Source: an uncultured Anaerolineales bacterium (GTDB lineage Bacteria > Chloroflexota > Anaerolineae > UBA4142). Taken from it: a DNA stretch of 35,156 nucleotides. This document shows positions 7,910-15,950 of this stretch, piece by piece. The stretch lies in contig CAIKBD010000098.1 of NCBI GenBank assembly GCA_903825565.1, positions 1 to 35,156 of the forward strand, written 5' to 3'. Position 1 is the stretch's first letter. Every line of letters starts with the position of its first letter. The translations under genes were made by a program, and so were the position numbers. The notes beneath the pieces were generated by a model that was not told the origin of the DNA, did no database searches, and was given only the letters and a program-made list of their open reading frames with translations.

Positions 7910-8533
7910 TTACATTCGCGAAAGCAATTCGGCTTTCTTGGCTTGAAATTCGATTTCCGTGAGCGCACCTTGGCGGCGCAGGACATCGAGTTGCGCGATC
8001 AGCGCGGGGATATCGAGCGGCGGCTCGCTCGGCGCGGCGTGCCCGCCGTTTTCCAAATGTTGTTTTTGGTTGAGCATTTCGGTTTTGAATTTTACCGGGA
8101 AGGCGATCTTGCGGAGTTTGTTGACGCCGCTCTCGCTCGCCGTCAAGATTTCGAGATCGCCGTAATCGAACATTCGCCCCAAGATAGATTGATCCAGCAC
8201 CACGTCGTTGACTTTTTCGAGCGACGAGTCAAGGACGTGTTTGTTGACGATGCCGTTCGCGCAGATCACGCGGCGATCCGTCACGAGATATTCCTCGTTC
8301 CACCAGCGGAGATAACTGAGCAACAAACCGCCGACGGGGATCAGCGTGAGCACGGCAAGCGCAATGCCGACGCCGCCTTGCTGCAACATGGTTGCCGCCA
8401 AGATCGCCAGCGCGATGATCGCAAGCCACAAGACCCCGTTAAGCGCGAGCGCGCTGGCAAGCACCGTCCAGTGTTGGCGCGTGCGAATGACGATCTTTTC
8501 GTTTTCGGCAAGCAGGGATTCGACGTAGCCCAT
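7910..8533 (-). CDS. bPH2-type membrane protein with SHOCT tail
   Basis: 207 residues. Two membrane helices span about 27-48 and 54-73 (LNGVLWLAIIALAILAATML and GIALAVLTLIPVGGLLLSYL). A bacterial PH-like domain (YdbS type) follows at ~75-150, seen from RWWNEEYLVTDRRVICANGIVNKHVLDSSLEKVNDV, the usual TDRR and 'leKIndV' signatures. The C-terminal IPALIAQLDVLRRQGALTEIEFQAKKAELL is a SHOCT motif, a short oligomerisation element with 'L..L...G.iTeeEFe.kK..LL'. An AGGAG site lies 7 bases before the ATG. It sits between xerC and pnp. Function unknown; such proteins are membrane-associated scaffolds of unclear role. Confidence 0.85.
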   Translation of the reverse strand: MGYVESLLAENEKIVIRTRQHWTVLASALALNGVLWLAIIALAILAATMLQQGGVGIALAVLTLIPVGGLLLSYLRWWNEEYLVTDRRVICANGIVNKHVLDSSLEKVNDVVLDQSILGRMFDYGDLEILTASESGVNKLRKIAFPVKFKTEMLNQKQHLENGGHAAPSEPPLDIPALIAQLDVLRRQGALTEIEFQAKKAELLSRM

Positions 8534-8552
8534 AGAGGCACTCCTTGTAGGA

Positions 8553-9428
8553 TCACTCGGCGCGATGGGCGAGTGAATCGGCGAGACGGGTGTACACTTG
8601 CGTTGTGGTGGCGCTGGCGTGCCCGAGCCAATGTTGGACGCGCTCCAATTTTTCGCCGCGATTCAACAGATGCACGGCGAAGGAATGGCGCAACATGTGC
8701 GGGGTGATCGAAGCGGCGACGCCGGCTTCTTGCACGTACTCTTTGATCACGAGCCATAATCCTTGGCGGGTTAGGCGTGCGCCGCGTGGGTTGACGAACA
8801 AGGCGTGTTCTGCCGGATCAGTCGTCAGCGCGGGGCGAGCGCGTTCAAGATATTGGGTGAGCGTCTCGGCGGTGAGCGGGTGCAAGGGTAATACCCGCCG
8901 CCGGTTGCCGCGCCCCGCGCAATTCATCGTCAGCATTGGCAAATTGAGATCGTCCACATCCAGCGCGACCAACTCGCTGACGCGCAGACCGTTCGCGGCA
9001 AGCAGTTCGAGCATCGCGCGATCCCGCAAGCCCTTGGGCGTGTGGTTCTGGCTGGGCGCGGCGAGGAGGCGTGTGATCTCGTCGGCGTTCAAAATTTGGG
9101 GCGTTGGTTTTTCGACTTTGGGCGATCCCAGGTCGGTGGTGGGGTCTGCCGCGAGGAGTTGGCGCGCGACGAGAAAATGGAAGAACGATTTGAGCACCGC
9201 CAATTTGCGGGCGATGCTGGCGGGCGTATAGTAGCGCTCCGTCAAATGCGTGGCAAAACTCGTGAGCAAGAGCTTGTCCACGTGCGCCCACTGTGTCAGT
9301 GCGGGGCGGGCGTTGTGCGCGAAATCAAGAAACTGGGTGAGATCGTTGCGGTACGCCATCACCGTGTTGGGCGCATAACCTTTGTCGTGTTGCAACGTAT
9401 TGAGAAACAGGTTGAGAAATTCTTCCAT
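8553..9428 (-). CDS. xerC: Tyrosine recombinase, XerC/XerD type
   Basis: Site-specific DNA recombinase of the kind that resolves chromosome dimers. The N-terminal SAM-like DNA-binding domain (FLNTLQHDKGYAPNTVMAYRNDL) is followed by the catalytic domain with R in NGLRVSELVALD, the HMLRHSFAVHLL block, HWLGHASATTTQVYTRL with the second His and the nucleophilic Tyr. The length (~291) is typical of Xer proteins. I prefer ATG 9428 to ATG 9452: the latter overlaps a well-formed -10 box (TAGAAT, 9456-9451), while 9428 has AAAGG upstream. Housekeeping Xer is likelier than a phage integrase. XerC versus XerD cannot be decided. Confidence 0.85.
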   Translation of the reverse strand: MEEFLNLFLNTLQHDKGYAPNTVMAYRNDLTQFLDFAHNARPALTQWAHVDKLLLTSFATHLTERYYTPASIARKLAVLKSFFHFLVARQLLAADPTTDLGSPKVEKPTPQILNADEITRLLAAPSQNHTPKGLRDRAMLELLAANGLRVSELVALDVDDLNLPMLTMNCAGRGNRRRVLPLHPLTAETLTQYLERARPALTTDPAEHALFVNPRGARLTRQGLWLVIKEYVQEAGVAASITPHMLRHSFAVHLLNRGEKLERVQHWLGHASATTTQVYTRLADSLAHRAE

Positions 9429-9450
9429 TCGAGTTGCCTTTGCGGATGAC

Positions 9451-9478
9451 ATTCTAGCACACTCTCTACAATTTGCAA
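9451..9478 (-). promoter_or_regulatory. xerC promoter sharing its -35 with the tRNA promoter
   Basis: Minus strand TTGCAA (9478-9473), 16-base spacer ending TGC, TAGAAT (9456-9451): an extended -10 promoter. The start point would be near 9444, giving a leader of about 16 bases to ATG 9428. Confidence 0.6.
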
Positions 9479-9501
9479 TTTGGGCAGGGGCGTGCTATAA
9501 T
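9473..9501 (+). promoter_or_regulatory. tRNA-Val promoter
   Basis: TTGCAA (9473-9478), 17-base spacer ending TGC, perfect TATAAT (9496-9501), 13 bases before the mature tRNA 5' end. TTGCAA is its own reverse complement and also serves as the -35 of the divergent xerC promoter. Confidence 0.75.
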
Positions 9502-9514
9502 ATAAATCGTCAAC

Positions 9515-9587
9515 GGGCGGTTGGCTCAGCTGGTAGAGCGCTTCGTTCACATCGAAGAGGCCATAGGTTCGAATCCTATACCGCCCA
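9515..9587 (+). tRNA. tRNA-Val (anticodon CAC)
   Basis: Complete cloverleaf: acceptor GGGCGGT/ACCGCCC with discriminator A at 9587; D-arm GCTC/GAGC; anticodon stem CTTCG/CGAAG with CAC at 9548-9550; T-arm ATAGG/CCTAT with loop TTCGAAT. CCA is not encoded, so it must be added after transcription. It reads GUG codons. Confidence 0.97.
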
Positions 9588-9595
9588 CTCCTTTC

Positions 9596-9626
9596 AACCG
9601 CGGCAAGCCCTGCCGCGGTTCTTTGT
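9596..9626 (+). terminator. Terminator after tRNA-Val
   Basis: AACCGCGGCA (9596-9605) pairs perfectly with TGCCGCGGTT (9611-9620) around a 5-base loop and is followed by CTTTGT. It lies 8 bases after the tRNA. The U-tract is short but the 10-pair stem is strong. Confidence 0.75.
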
Positions 9627-9654
9627 AGGTCAGCAAAAAACTCGGAGGTCAGGC

Positions 9655-11406
9655 GTGACCGAATCCGCGCGAGCGTACTCCGTGCGTGTGGACAGTGCGT
9701 TGTTCCGTGTGCGGTGGGCGTTGTGGGTGCTCGTTGTGCCGATTGTGTGGCTCGACTCCGGCGGCGCGCCGTTTCCCGAAACGTTGTGGCTCTGGTTGGC
9801 GCTGGTTGCCGCGATCAACCTGGGGATTGGCGTCACCCTCAAATTTTTTCGCCGCTTTGCGACGGACGTTTCCTCCTGGTCGCTTTTCTTCGATGTGCTG
9901 GCTTTCGGCATTTTGCCGTACCTCGTCACCTCGCATTATTATTTGATCGCGCTCCCGCTGCTTTTTCCAACGCTCGTCGGCGCGATCCGCTTTGGACCCC
10001 AAGTCGGCTTGAGCATTGCCGTCGTGCTGGCGTTCTTCCTCGGCATCCACGCCTTGACGCTGCCCGGCATTGCCGGGCGACGCGAAGCGTTGCTCACCTT
10101 AGCGCCCATTGCGACCTTGCTCACCGTTGCGGCCATTGCCGGCTTTTTGGCGGAACCGGAAAAAGAATCTCTGGTGCGGCGCACGAATTTGGAACTGGAA
10201 GAGTTGCGCCGTTCGATAGCCGGCGCGAAACTGCTGTACCAAACCGCCGCAGCGTTGAGTTTAACGACGAATTATACGCCGGTGCTCAAAACGATGCTCG
10301 AAGCGGGCGTGCGGGGTATGCCATCGGCGCGGCGCGAAGATGGCTCGCCCGTGGGCTTGGCGTTGCTGTTTGAAGGCGCGGAACACGAGGATCGCTTGCG
10401 CGTCGTGGCGTCGTTGAATCTGGATCGGCGCGATGAATTTATTCACTTGACCGGCAAAAGCGGTGTCATTGCCGAAACCTTGCGCGCCGGCTCTGAAATC
10501 TTGTTCGATCAACTCACCCACGATCCGGATTTAGGATCCGTAATGAGTTTCGCGCATTGTCGCGGCGGCGTTTGTATCCCGTTGCAAGCCGGTTTGGAGC
10601 AGTACGGCGTCGTGTTGATCGCGGGACCCGCGCCGCGCCGTCCGTCGCCCGATCATCTCGAATTACTGCGCGCGTTCGCTAACCAGGCGAGCGTGGCGTT
10701 TCAAAATGCACGGCTGTACCAGCAATCGCGCCAAGAGCAGGATCGGATCATTCAGAGCGACAACGAGATGCGGCAGAAACTGGCGCGCGATTTGCACGAC
10801 GGACCCACGCAAAAAGTCGCCGCGCTCGTGATGCAACTCGATTACATCAAACGCCTGCTGGATCGCAACCCGCCGGAGGCGAAAGCCGAAATCGAAAATG
10901 CGCGCGCGACCGCGCAACAAGCCGTCAAGGAAATTCGCACCGCGCTCTTCATTCTGCGCCCGCTAGCGTTAGAGTCCCAGGGCTTGTCCGCCGCATTGGA
11001 GCAGTACGCCGAGCGTTTGCGCGAAGTCGAAAAGATGAATGTGCGCCTAGATGCCGGCAACGTAGGCGTGGAATTGCCCCAGAATATCGCCGCAACGGTT
11101 TTCGCGATCGTCGAAGAGGCGGTGGGCAACGCGCGCAAACACGCGGGCAAAGCGCCGGTCGCGATCAGCATCGCGCGGCAGGGCAATGCCCTGATCGCCA
11201 CGGTGCAGGATCAAGGTCCCGGCTTTGATTTGAACGAGATCGAAAAATCGTATGCGGGGCGCGCGAGTTTGGGCTTGCAAAATATGCGTGACCGCGCCAA
11301 ACTGATTGATGGCAACTTGACGATTGATTCTGCGCCCGGGCGGGGCACACGCGTGACCCTGATCGCTTCATTGCCCCAAGCCCAAGCCCCTGCGCCAGGA
11401 AAGTAA
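9655..11406 (+). CDS. Membrane sensor histidine kinase, NarL-type (HisKA_3)
   Basis: 583 residues from GTG 9655, chosen because GGAGGT lies 5 bases upstream; longer readings run back through the tRNA. Five hydrophobic segments occupy about residues 18-165. A GAF-like domain follows (~200-360). Then the HisKA_3 dimerisation helix with the phospho-acceptor in ARDLHDGPTQKVAALVMQLDYI, and an HATPase_c domain with the N box EEAVGNARKHAG and a G box GLQNMRDRAKLIDGNLTIDSAPGRGTRV. This is the DesK/LiaS/NarX class that pairs with LuxR-type response regulators. No response regulator is encoded in the window, so it is an orphan here and its signal is unknown. It is followed 2 bases later by a membrane protein gene, probably in the same transcript. 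Confidence 0.9.
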   Translation: MTESARAYSVRVDSALFRVRWALWVLVVPIVWLDSGGAPFPETLWLWLALVAAINLGIGVTLKFFRRFATDVSSWSLFFDVLAFGILPYLVTSHYYLIALPLLFPTLVGAIRFGPQVGLSIAVVLAFFLGIHALTLPGIAGRREALLTLAPIATLLTVAAIAGFLAEPEKESLVRRTNLELEELRRSIAGAKLLYQTAAALSLTTNYTPVLKTMLEAGVRGMPSARREDGSPVGLALLFEGAEHEDRLRVVASLNLDRRDEFIHLTGKSGVIAETLRAGSEILFDQLTHDPDLGSVMSFAHCRGGVCIPLQAGLEQYGVVLIAGPAPRRPSPDHLELLRAFANQASVAFQNARLYQQSRQEQDRIIQSDNEMRQKLARDLHDGPTQKVAALVMQLDYIKRLLDRNPPEAKAEIENARATAQQAVKEIRTALFILRPLALESQGLSAALEQYAERLREVEKMNVRLDAGNVGVELPQNIAATVFAIVEEAVGNARKHAGKAPVAISIARQGNALIATVQDQGPGFDLNEIEKSYAGRASLGLQNMRDRAKLIDGNLTIDSAPGRGTRVTLIASLPQAQAPAPGK

Positions 11407-11408
11407 CT

Positions 11409-12161
11409 TTGGAAGTTTTGGAATTTCTCGCCGCGTTCGAGCCGCGCAGTGCGCTCGCCGTGATCCTTGCGGCGGCGATTGTGTTGTACGCGGTGAGCGC
11501 AAACTTGGCTTGGTTGAGCCACACCCCGCGCGGCGGCAGATTGGGCAGATTGCTCGGCTGGGGACAACATTCCCGCGTCGCCAGTTTCGCCGGTGAATTG
11601 GCGCGGTGGCTCTATTACCTTGGCGTGCCCTGGGGCACGTTGATGCTCGGCTACAATACTATGCGCGCGCTGGGCGTGTGGGGCATGGATTGGTTTGCGC
11701 CCGCGCCGGTTTTTCTCGCGCTCACACTCGGCGCGGCGGCGGCAATCTTTTGGGTGTGGCGACCCTACGTGCAAGTGGAACATCCGCACGCGATTGACGA
11801 AAGCGGTTGGAACTGGGCGCGGCACATGGTCGAGATCGTGTACCAAGAAGCGCATTGGGCGTTTTATCGGAGCGGACCGATTTTGTGGCTCGGCGACAAT
11901 GCCTACTGGGGCAGTTTGTTCGGCTTGATGCTGGTGTTGCTCGAAGGTGTGAGCAACCCGCAGGTGCGCGCGCATTGGCGCGAGGTAAGCCGCGCGGACG
12001 CGCCGCTCTGGAGCGGCAGTCTCGCGATCATCAGCACGCTGATTTTCATCTATACGCAAAACGCGTGGTACTGTTTACTCGTTCATCTTGTACTCGATCA
12101 AGGTCTGCGCGGGCTGATCGGTTTTCCGCGCGCCCATGCCGGTCACCTGTTGCGCGATTGA
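11409..12161 (+). CDS. Polytopic membrane protein, possibly CPBP-like
   Basis: About 250 residues from a TTG start two bases after the kinase stop; AGGAA lies 7 bases before it. Roughly six hydrophobic segments alternate with short loops. A central EIVYQEAHWAFYRSG and a late LLVHLVLDQGLRGLIG look faintly like the glutamate/arginine and histidine motifs of CPBP intramembrane proteases, but the classic EExxxR pair is absent, so I do not assign that family. The C-terminal 19 bases overlap the convergent regulator gene. Its tight coupling to the kinase suggests it is either a sensing partner or the target of the kinase. Function unknown. Confidence 0.7.
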   Translation: MEVLEFLAAFEPRSALAVILAAAIVLYAVSANLAWLSHTPRGGRLGRLLGWGQHSRVASFAGELARWLYYLGVPWGTLMLGYNTMRALGVWGMDWFAPAPVFLALTLGAAAAIFWVWRPYVQVEHPHAIDESGWNWARHMVEIVYQEAHWAFYRSGPILWLGDNAYWGSLFGLMLVLLEGVSNPQVRAHWREVSRADAPLWSGSLAIISTLIFIYTQNAWYCLLVHLVLDQGLRGLIGFPRAHAGHLLRD

Positions 12162-15100
12162 CCTTGCGCGGCGGCAAACTGCGCGCGCAAGCGTTTCGCC
12201 CAGGCGATCAATTCTTCGCGCACACCGCCTTGCAAGCGCGCCTCGCCGCGCGCTAACGCCTCACGCGCTGCCGTCCCTTCCCCGCGTTCCCAATATACTT
12301 CTGCCAACCACAATTCAATCTGAATTTGCAAATGCGCCGCGTTCAACGCCGCCGCTTGCTCGCGTGCCTGCTCGAATAACATGAGCGCGGCATCCAGATC
12401 GCCGCGGCCGCGCGCCGCCAGGGCGCGGTTCGCGTGATAGTTTGCGCTCTGCTCGCGATTATCGTGCGCTTGACTTTCCGTCAACCCGCGCGCAAACCAC
12501 TGTTCCGCCTCGTCCCAATTTTTTTCCGCCAGCGCAATTTCGCCGCGTGTGCTGTACAAATATTGCCAAGGCAGTTTGAGCGCGCGCGCTTGAGCCAGCG
12601 CGAATCCTTGCGCGAGATGCGCGTGCGCGGCATTCAGATCACCGGCAAGCAAGGCGTGGTACGCCGCGTTGTTGTATCCCAAAACTTGTTGATAATCGTC
12701 GCCGATGCTTTGCGCTAGGCGCACCGATTCCAGAAACGCCGGGATCGCTTGTGCGAGGTCGCCTTGTTGCGCGCGCAAATTGCCCAGGATGAAATGCGCG
12801 CGCGCCGCCAGCGCGCTCAACCCTTGCGCCGTTGCGATGCGTGCCGCTTCCTGCGCGTGCGCGACCGCTTGCGCCGACAAATTGCCGGTTGCCAGTGGAT
12901 TTGACGCCAGCATCAAGTGCGCGAGTGCGTGCCCTTCGGGATCGTTCACGTTGCCGAGAAACGCCAATCCCTTTTGCATCCACGCTTGCCCTTCATCGAA
13001 ACGCCCGGCGGGATAACATGCTTCCGCGAGATTCAAACACGCGCGCGCCGCGCCCGCTCGATCACCTGCGCTTTCAAATCCGCGCAACGCGTTTTCGAAC
13101 GCCGCGTGCGCCACTGCCAGATTGCCACTTTGCAACAATGCTTTGCCCAAACCGAGATGTCGCGCGGAGGTCGGTTCGAGCGCGAGTGCCTGCCGATAAA
13201 AATCAATCGCCTCCGCCGGCGAAGTTAGCGTGAGCGCGCGGTCAGCGGCAAGTTCGGCATAGTGTGCGGCGCGTGGCGCAGCGCCCGCTTGCGCGTAATG
13301 CGCGGCGAGCCGCCCGGCGATTTGTGGCAAGCGCGCAACCTGGGTCGCCTCCAACGCTTCCGCCGCGCGGCGATGCAAGAATGCGCGGCGCGCGCCGCTC
13401 AATCCCTCGCGCACAATCGTTGCGACCAGCGGGTGCGAAAATTCGTAATGTGTTTCCCGCTCGCCGAGCACGTTCGCGTTCAACAACGCGTCGAGCGCGT
13501 CGAGCGTTTCCTCTTCGTCGCGTCCGCTCGTGCGGCGCAAGGTTGCAAAATCAAAATCCGGTTCGAGGATTGCGGCGGCTTGCGCCACCTGCCGCGCCGA
13601 TTCGGGCAACGCGTCAATGCGCGCACGAATCAGATCGTTCAGGACGACCGGAATATCGGACGAGCCGGCGCGTAAAAGTTCGATCAGGAAATACGGATTG
13701 CCCGCGCTTTGCGTTTGCGCGCGCGCAGCGATCCCCGGATCGCCGCCAAGCGATTCAATCAACCGCGCCGATTCCGTCGGCGTCAACCGTGCGAGCGGGA
13801 TGCGCCGCGCCAAGTCTTCGCGGCCCCAGCCGGCGACGAGGTGAATCAACGCGGCGGGCGCATCCTCCGCGCGATACGCGATCCCGATCAGGATGCGTTG
13901 ATCGCGGAGCCGGTGCGCGAGATAGTCGAGCCAATCGAGCGTGGCGCGGTCTGCCCAATGCGCGTCATCCACGAAAAAGCCCAGCGGCGTGCCGAGTGCG
14001 AGCAGGCATTGCGCGAACGCTTCGAAAATGCGCTGGCGTTCTTCGTCGGCAGGCAGTGGCGCGAGCAGGGGCAAGTTGGGAAGCGTGGCGCGAATTTCCG
14101 GCAGTAACCGCGCGATCTGGGCGAGCCAAATCGGCGAAACGGCGGATGCGCGCGCGCAGAGTTGCGCCATGATGGAACGCCGATTCAAGAGTGCGAGCAC
14201 CGGCGCGAACGGCAGCGCCTGGGTAGAGGCAAGGCAACGCGTTTCGAGAAGCGTTGTCCCGGACTGGGTGTGCGACCACTCGCGCCACAAACGCGATTTG
14301 CCGATGCCCAACTCGCCGACGAGCAACGCAATGCGCGCGTGTCCATTTTGCGCGGTGGCAAATTCTTCGTCGAGCGCGGCGCGTTCTGTGGTGCGCCCGA
14401 CAAAGGGTGTGGGGTTTGCCGGCGCGGCGCGCGATTGAGGCGGAGCGATGGACGCGACACGCGTCTCTCCCAGGTTGTCCTTGACGATGGCTTCGCGCAG
14501 GGCTTCAGTTTCCGGCAACGGTGTAACGTCCAGTTCACGGTCAAGCATTGCGCGCAAAGTGTTGTACTCGCGCATTGCCGCCGAGCGATCACCGAGTTGT
14601 GCGTGCGCGCGCATCAGCGCGCGATACATTGGCTCTTGCAAATTGTCGTGCGCGAGCGCGCGTCGTGCCGTTTCGATCACGGCGTGCCAATCACCGCGCG
14701 CGGCTTGCGCTTTGCCCAGCGCGTCAAGCGCACGCAGATGCGTCTGCGCTAAACGTTCGCGTTCGGTCGTCAACCAAATTTCAAAATCCGATGCGTCCGG
14801 CAAACTGAAACCATCGAGGAGCGGCGCGCGATATAATTCGATTTTCGATGTATGCTTTAGGATTTCAGATTTCGGTTCAGGCGCGGGCGCAAGCGCAGAA
14901 TTCGCAGATCGCAAATCGAACAGAGATTCAAACTCGCGGACATCCGCCCACACGGTTGTGCCGAGCGCAAGGTGATCGTCGTCGCTGGTGATCGCGTCGT
15001 CGCCAAGCGTTTTGCGGATCATCCACAATCCGTTGCGAAGATTTTTGCGCGCCGCGTCGCTCGTGCTGTCCGCCCACAGTAAACCCAGGATGCGCTCGCG

Positions 15101-15226
15101 TGGTTGCGGATCGTGGTTCACGGCAAGGTACGCGAGGAGCGCGACCGCCTTGGCGTTCAACGCCAGCGGCTGTTTGGCTAATTCGATTTTCGGCGCACCG
15201 AGAAAAAATAAACGAGGCGTTTTCAC
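12143..15226 (-). CDS. Giant SARP-like regulator: winged helix, BTAD, AAA ATPase, TPR
   Basis: 1027 residues. Residues 1-100 form an OmpR-type winged helix (NAKAVALLAYLAVNHDPQPRERILGLLWADSTSDAARKNLRNGLWMIRKTLG). A BTAD helical domain covers ~105-250. An AAA_16/STAND ATPase follows with Walker A VGELGIGKS and Walker B GFFVDDAHWAD. From ~600 to the end there are tandem TPR-like helices. Such proteins are transcription activators that integrate a signal through the ATPase and TPR parts, as in AfsR and MalT-like regulators. Start GTG 15226 is 7 bases after a TATAAT box, so the mRNA is probably leaderless. Its target is not evident. A linker at ~120 (EPKSEILKHTSKIEL) looks like low-complexity DNA translated in frame. 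Confidence 0.9.
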   Translation of the reverse strand: MKTPRLFFLGAPKIELAKQPLALNAKAVALLAYLAVNHDPQPRERILGLLWADSTSDAARKNLRNGLWMIRKTLGDDAITSDDDHLALGTTVWADVREFESLFDLRSANSALAPAPEPKSEILKHTSKIELYRAPLLDGFSLPDASDFEIWLTTERERLAQTHLRALDALGKAQAARGDWHAVIETARRALAHDNLQEPMYRALMRAHAQLGDRSAAMREYNTLRAMLDRELDVTPLPETEALREAIVKDNLGETRVASIAPPQSRAAPANPTPFVGRTTERAALDEEFATAQNGHARIALLVGELGIGKSRLWREWSHTQSGTTLLETRCLASTQALPFAPVLALLNRRSIMAQLCARASAVSPIWLAQIARLLPEIRATLPNLPLLAPLPADEERQRIFEAFAQCLLALGTPLGFFVDDAHWADRATLDWLDYLAHRLRDQRILIGIAYRAEDAPAALIHLVAGWGREDLARRIPLARLTPTESARLIESLGGDPGIAARAQTQSAGNPYFLIELLRAGSSDIPVVLNDLIRARIDALPESARQVAQAAAILEPDFDFATLRRTSGRDEEETLDALDALLNANVLGERETHYEFSHPLVATIVREGLSGARRAFLHRRAAEALEATQVARLPQIAGRLAAHYAQAGAAPRAAHYAELAADRALTLTSPAEAIDFYRQALALEPTSARHLGLGKALLQSGNLAVAHAAFENALRGFESAGDRAGAARACLNLAEACYPAGRFDEGQAWMQKGLAFLGNVNDPEGHALAHLMLASNPLATGNLSAQAVAHAQEAARIATAQGLSALAARAHFILGNLRAQQGDLAQAIPAFLESVRLAQSIGDDYQQVLGYNNAAYHALLAGDLNAAHAHLAQGFALAQARALKLPWQYLYSTRGEIALAEKNWDEAEQWFARGLTESQAHDNREQSANYHANRALAARGRGDLDAALMLFEQAREQAAALNAAHLQIQIELWLAEVYWERGEGTAAREALARGEARLQGGVREELIAWAKRLRAQFAAAQGQSRNR

Positions 15227-15233
15227 GCCTCGT
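15201..15233 (-). terminator. Terminator of yceI containing the next gene's start codon
   Basis: On the minus strand ACGAGGCGT, loop GAAA, ACGCCTCGT (9 perfect pairs), then TTATTTTTTC. It is a textbook intrinsic terminator for the YceI gene, yet the GTG start of the BTAD regulator (15226-15224) lies in its stem and loop and the U-tract is coding. Confidence 0.8.
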
Positions 15234-15261
15234 ATTATAGTGAATTGGGTTCAGTTGTCGA
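15234..15261 (-). promoter_or_regulatory. Leaderless promoter of the BTAD regulator
   Basis: Minus strand TCGACA (15261-15256), 16-base spacer, perfect TATAAT (15239-15234). The start point falls at the GTG codon at 15226 or one base before it. Confidence 0.7.
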
Positions 15262-15267
15262 ATCGTT

Positions 15268-15828
15268 TTACGCGGACGCATTGCTCACGGGTTGCGCGAC
15301 CGGTTCGGCTTGTTTGACAAATTCGATCTCGATGCCGATCTTGACCTCATCGCCGACGAGCCAGCCGCCGGTTTCCAGCGCGGCGTTCCAGTTCAAGCCC
15401 CACTCCTTGCGACTGACGGTGGTCTCGGCGCTAAAGCCGGCATTGATCGTGCCCCAGGGACTTTTGGCTTGCCCCGCGTATGCCACATCGAGCACGACCG
15501 GCTTGGTGACATCGCGGATCGTCAGATTGCCATACAGTTTGCCGTGTGCGGCATCCACAATTTCGGCGCGCGTGCTTTTGAACGTAATGTGCGGATATTT
15601 CGCCACTTCTAAAAAGTCGGGCGATTTGAGATGCCCGTCGCGCTGTTCGTTTTTGGTGTTGACGCTCGCGGCGTCAATCTGCACGGTCACTTGCGAACGT
15701 TCGGGGTGTTGTTCGTCAATTTGAGCGTCCACCGTGAACTTTTCAAACTTGCCGCGCACGTTCGAGATCATCATGTGGCGAACCGCCGCTTCAATTTCCG
15801 AATGTGCGTAATCTACTTGCCAACCCAT
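15268..15828 (-). CDS. YceI-family lipocalin-like protein
   Basis: 186 residues from ATG 15828, chosen because AAGGAG lies 8 bases upstream and the domain begins at MGWQVDYAHSEIEAAVRHMMISNVRGKFEKF. YceI proteins are small beta-barrels that bind polyisoprenoid-type lipids. Seen are the opening 'D.aHS.i.f.v.Hm.is.vrG.F', KSPDFLEVAKYPHITFKST in the middle, and GNLTIRDVTKPVVLDV plus NAALETGGWLVGDEVKIGIEIEF near the end. There is no signal peptide, so this copy is probably cytosolic. The leader carries a 12-base tandem repeat. Role unknown. Confidence 0.9.
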   Translation of the reverse strand: MGWQVDYAHSEIEAAVRHMMISNVRGKFEKFTVDAQIDEQHPERSQVTVQIDAASVNTKNEQRDGHLKSPDFLEVAKYPHITFKSTRAEIVDAAHGKLYGNLTIRDVTKPVVLDVAYAGQAKSPWGTINAGFSAETTVSRKEWGLNWNAALETGGWLVGDEVKIGIEIEFVKQAEPVAQPVSNASA

Positions 15829-15884
15829 TTTGAATTCTCCTTGTTTGTGTTTTTCGTTCTTGATTTGATTGCATTTTACAAGGA

Positions 15885-15916
15885 GTGCGTCCTCGTGGGC
15901 GTCCTTCGTGCCGTCC
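15885..15916. repeat. Degenerate 12-base tandem repeat upstream of yceI
   Basis: Units GTGCGTCC, TCGTGGGCGTCC and TTCGTGCCGTCC follow one another with period 12. It lies in the yceI leader region and encodes nothing evident. Confidence 0.6.
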
Positions 15917-15950
15917 TTTGCCAAGCGAAAATATAAAAGAAAGATAAAAC

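Noticed and set aside
8553-9587. Genomic island inserted at tRNA-Val with an integrase next to it
   Set aside because: The recombinase is Xer-sized and Xer-like, lies on the 5' side of the tRNA, and no direct repeat of the tRNA 3' end was seen.
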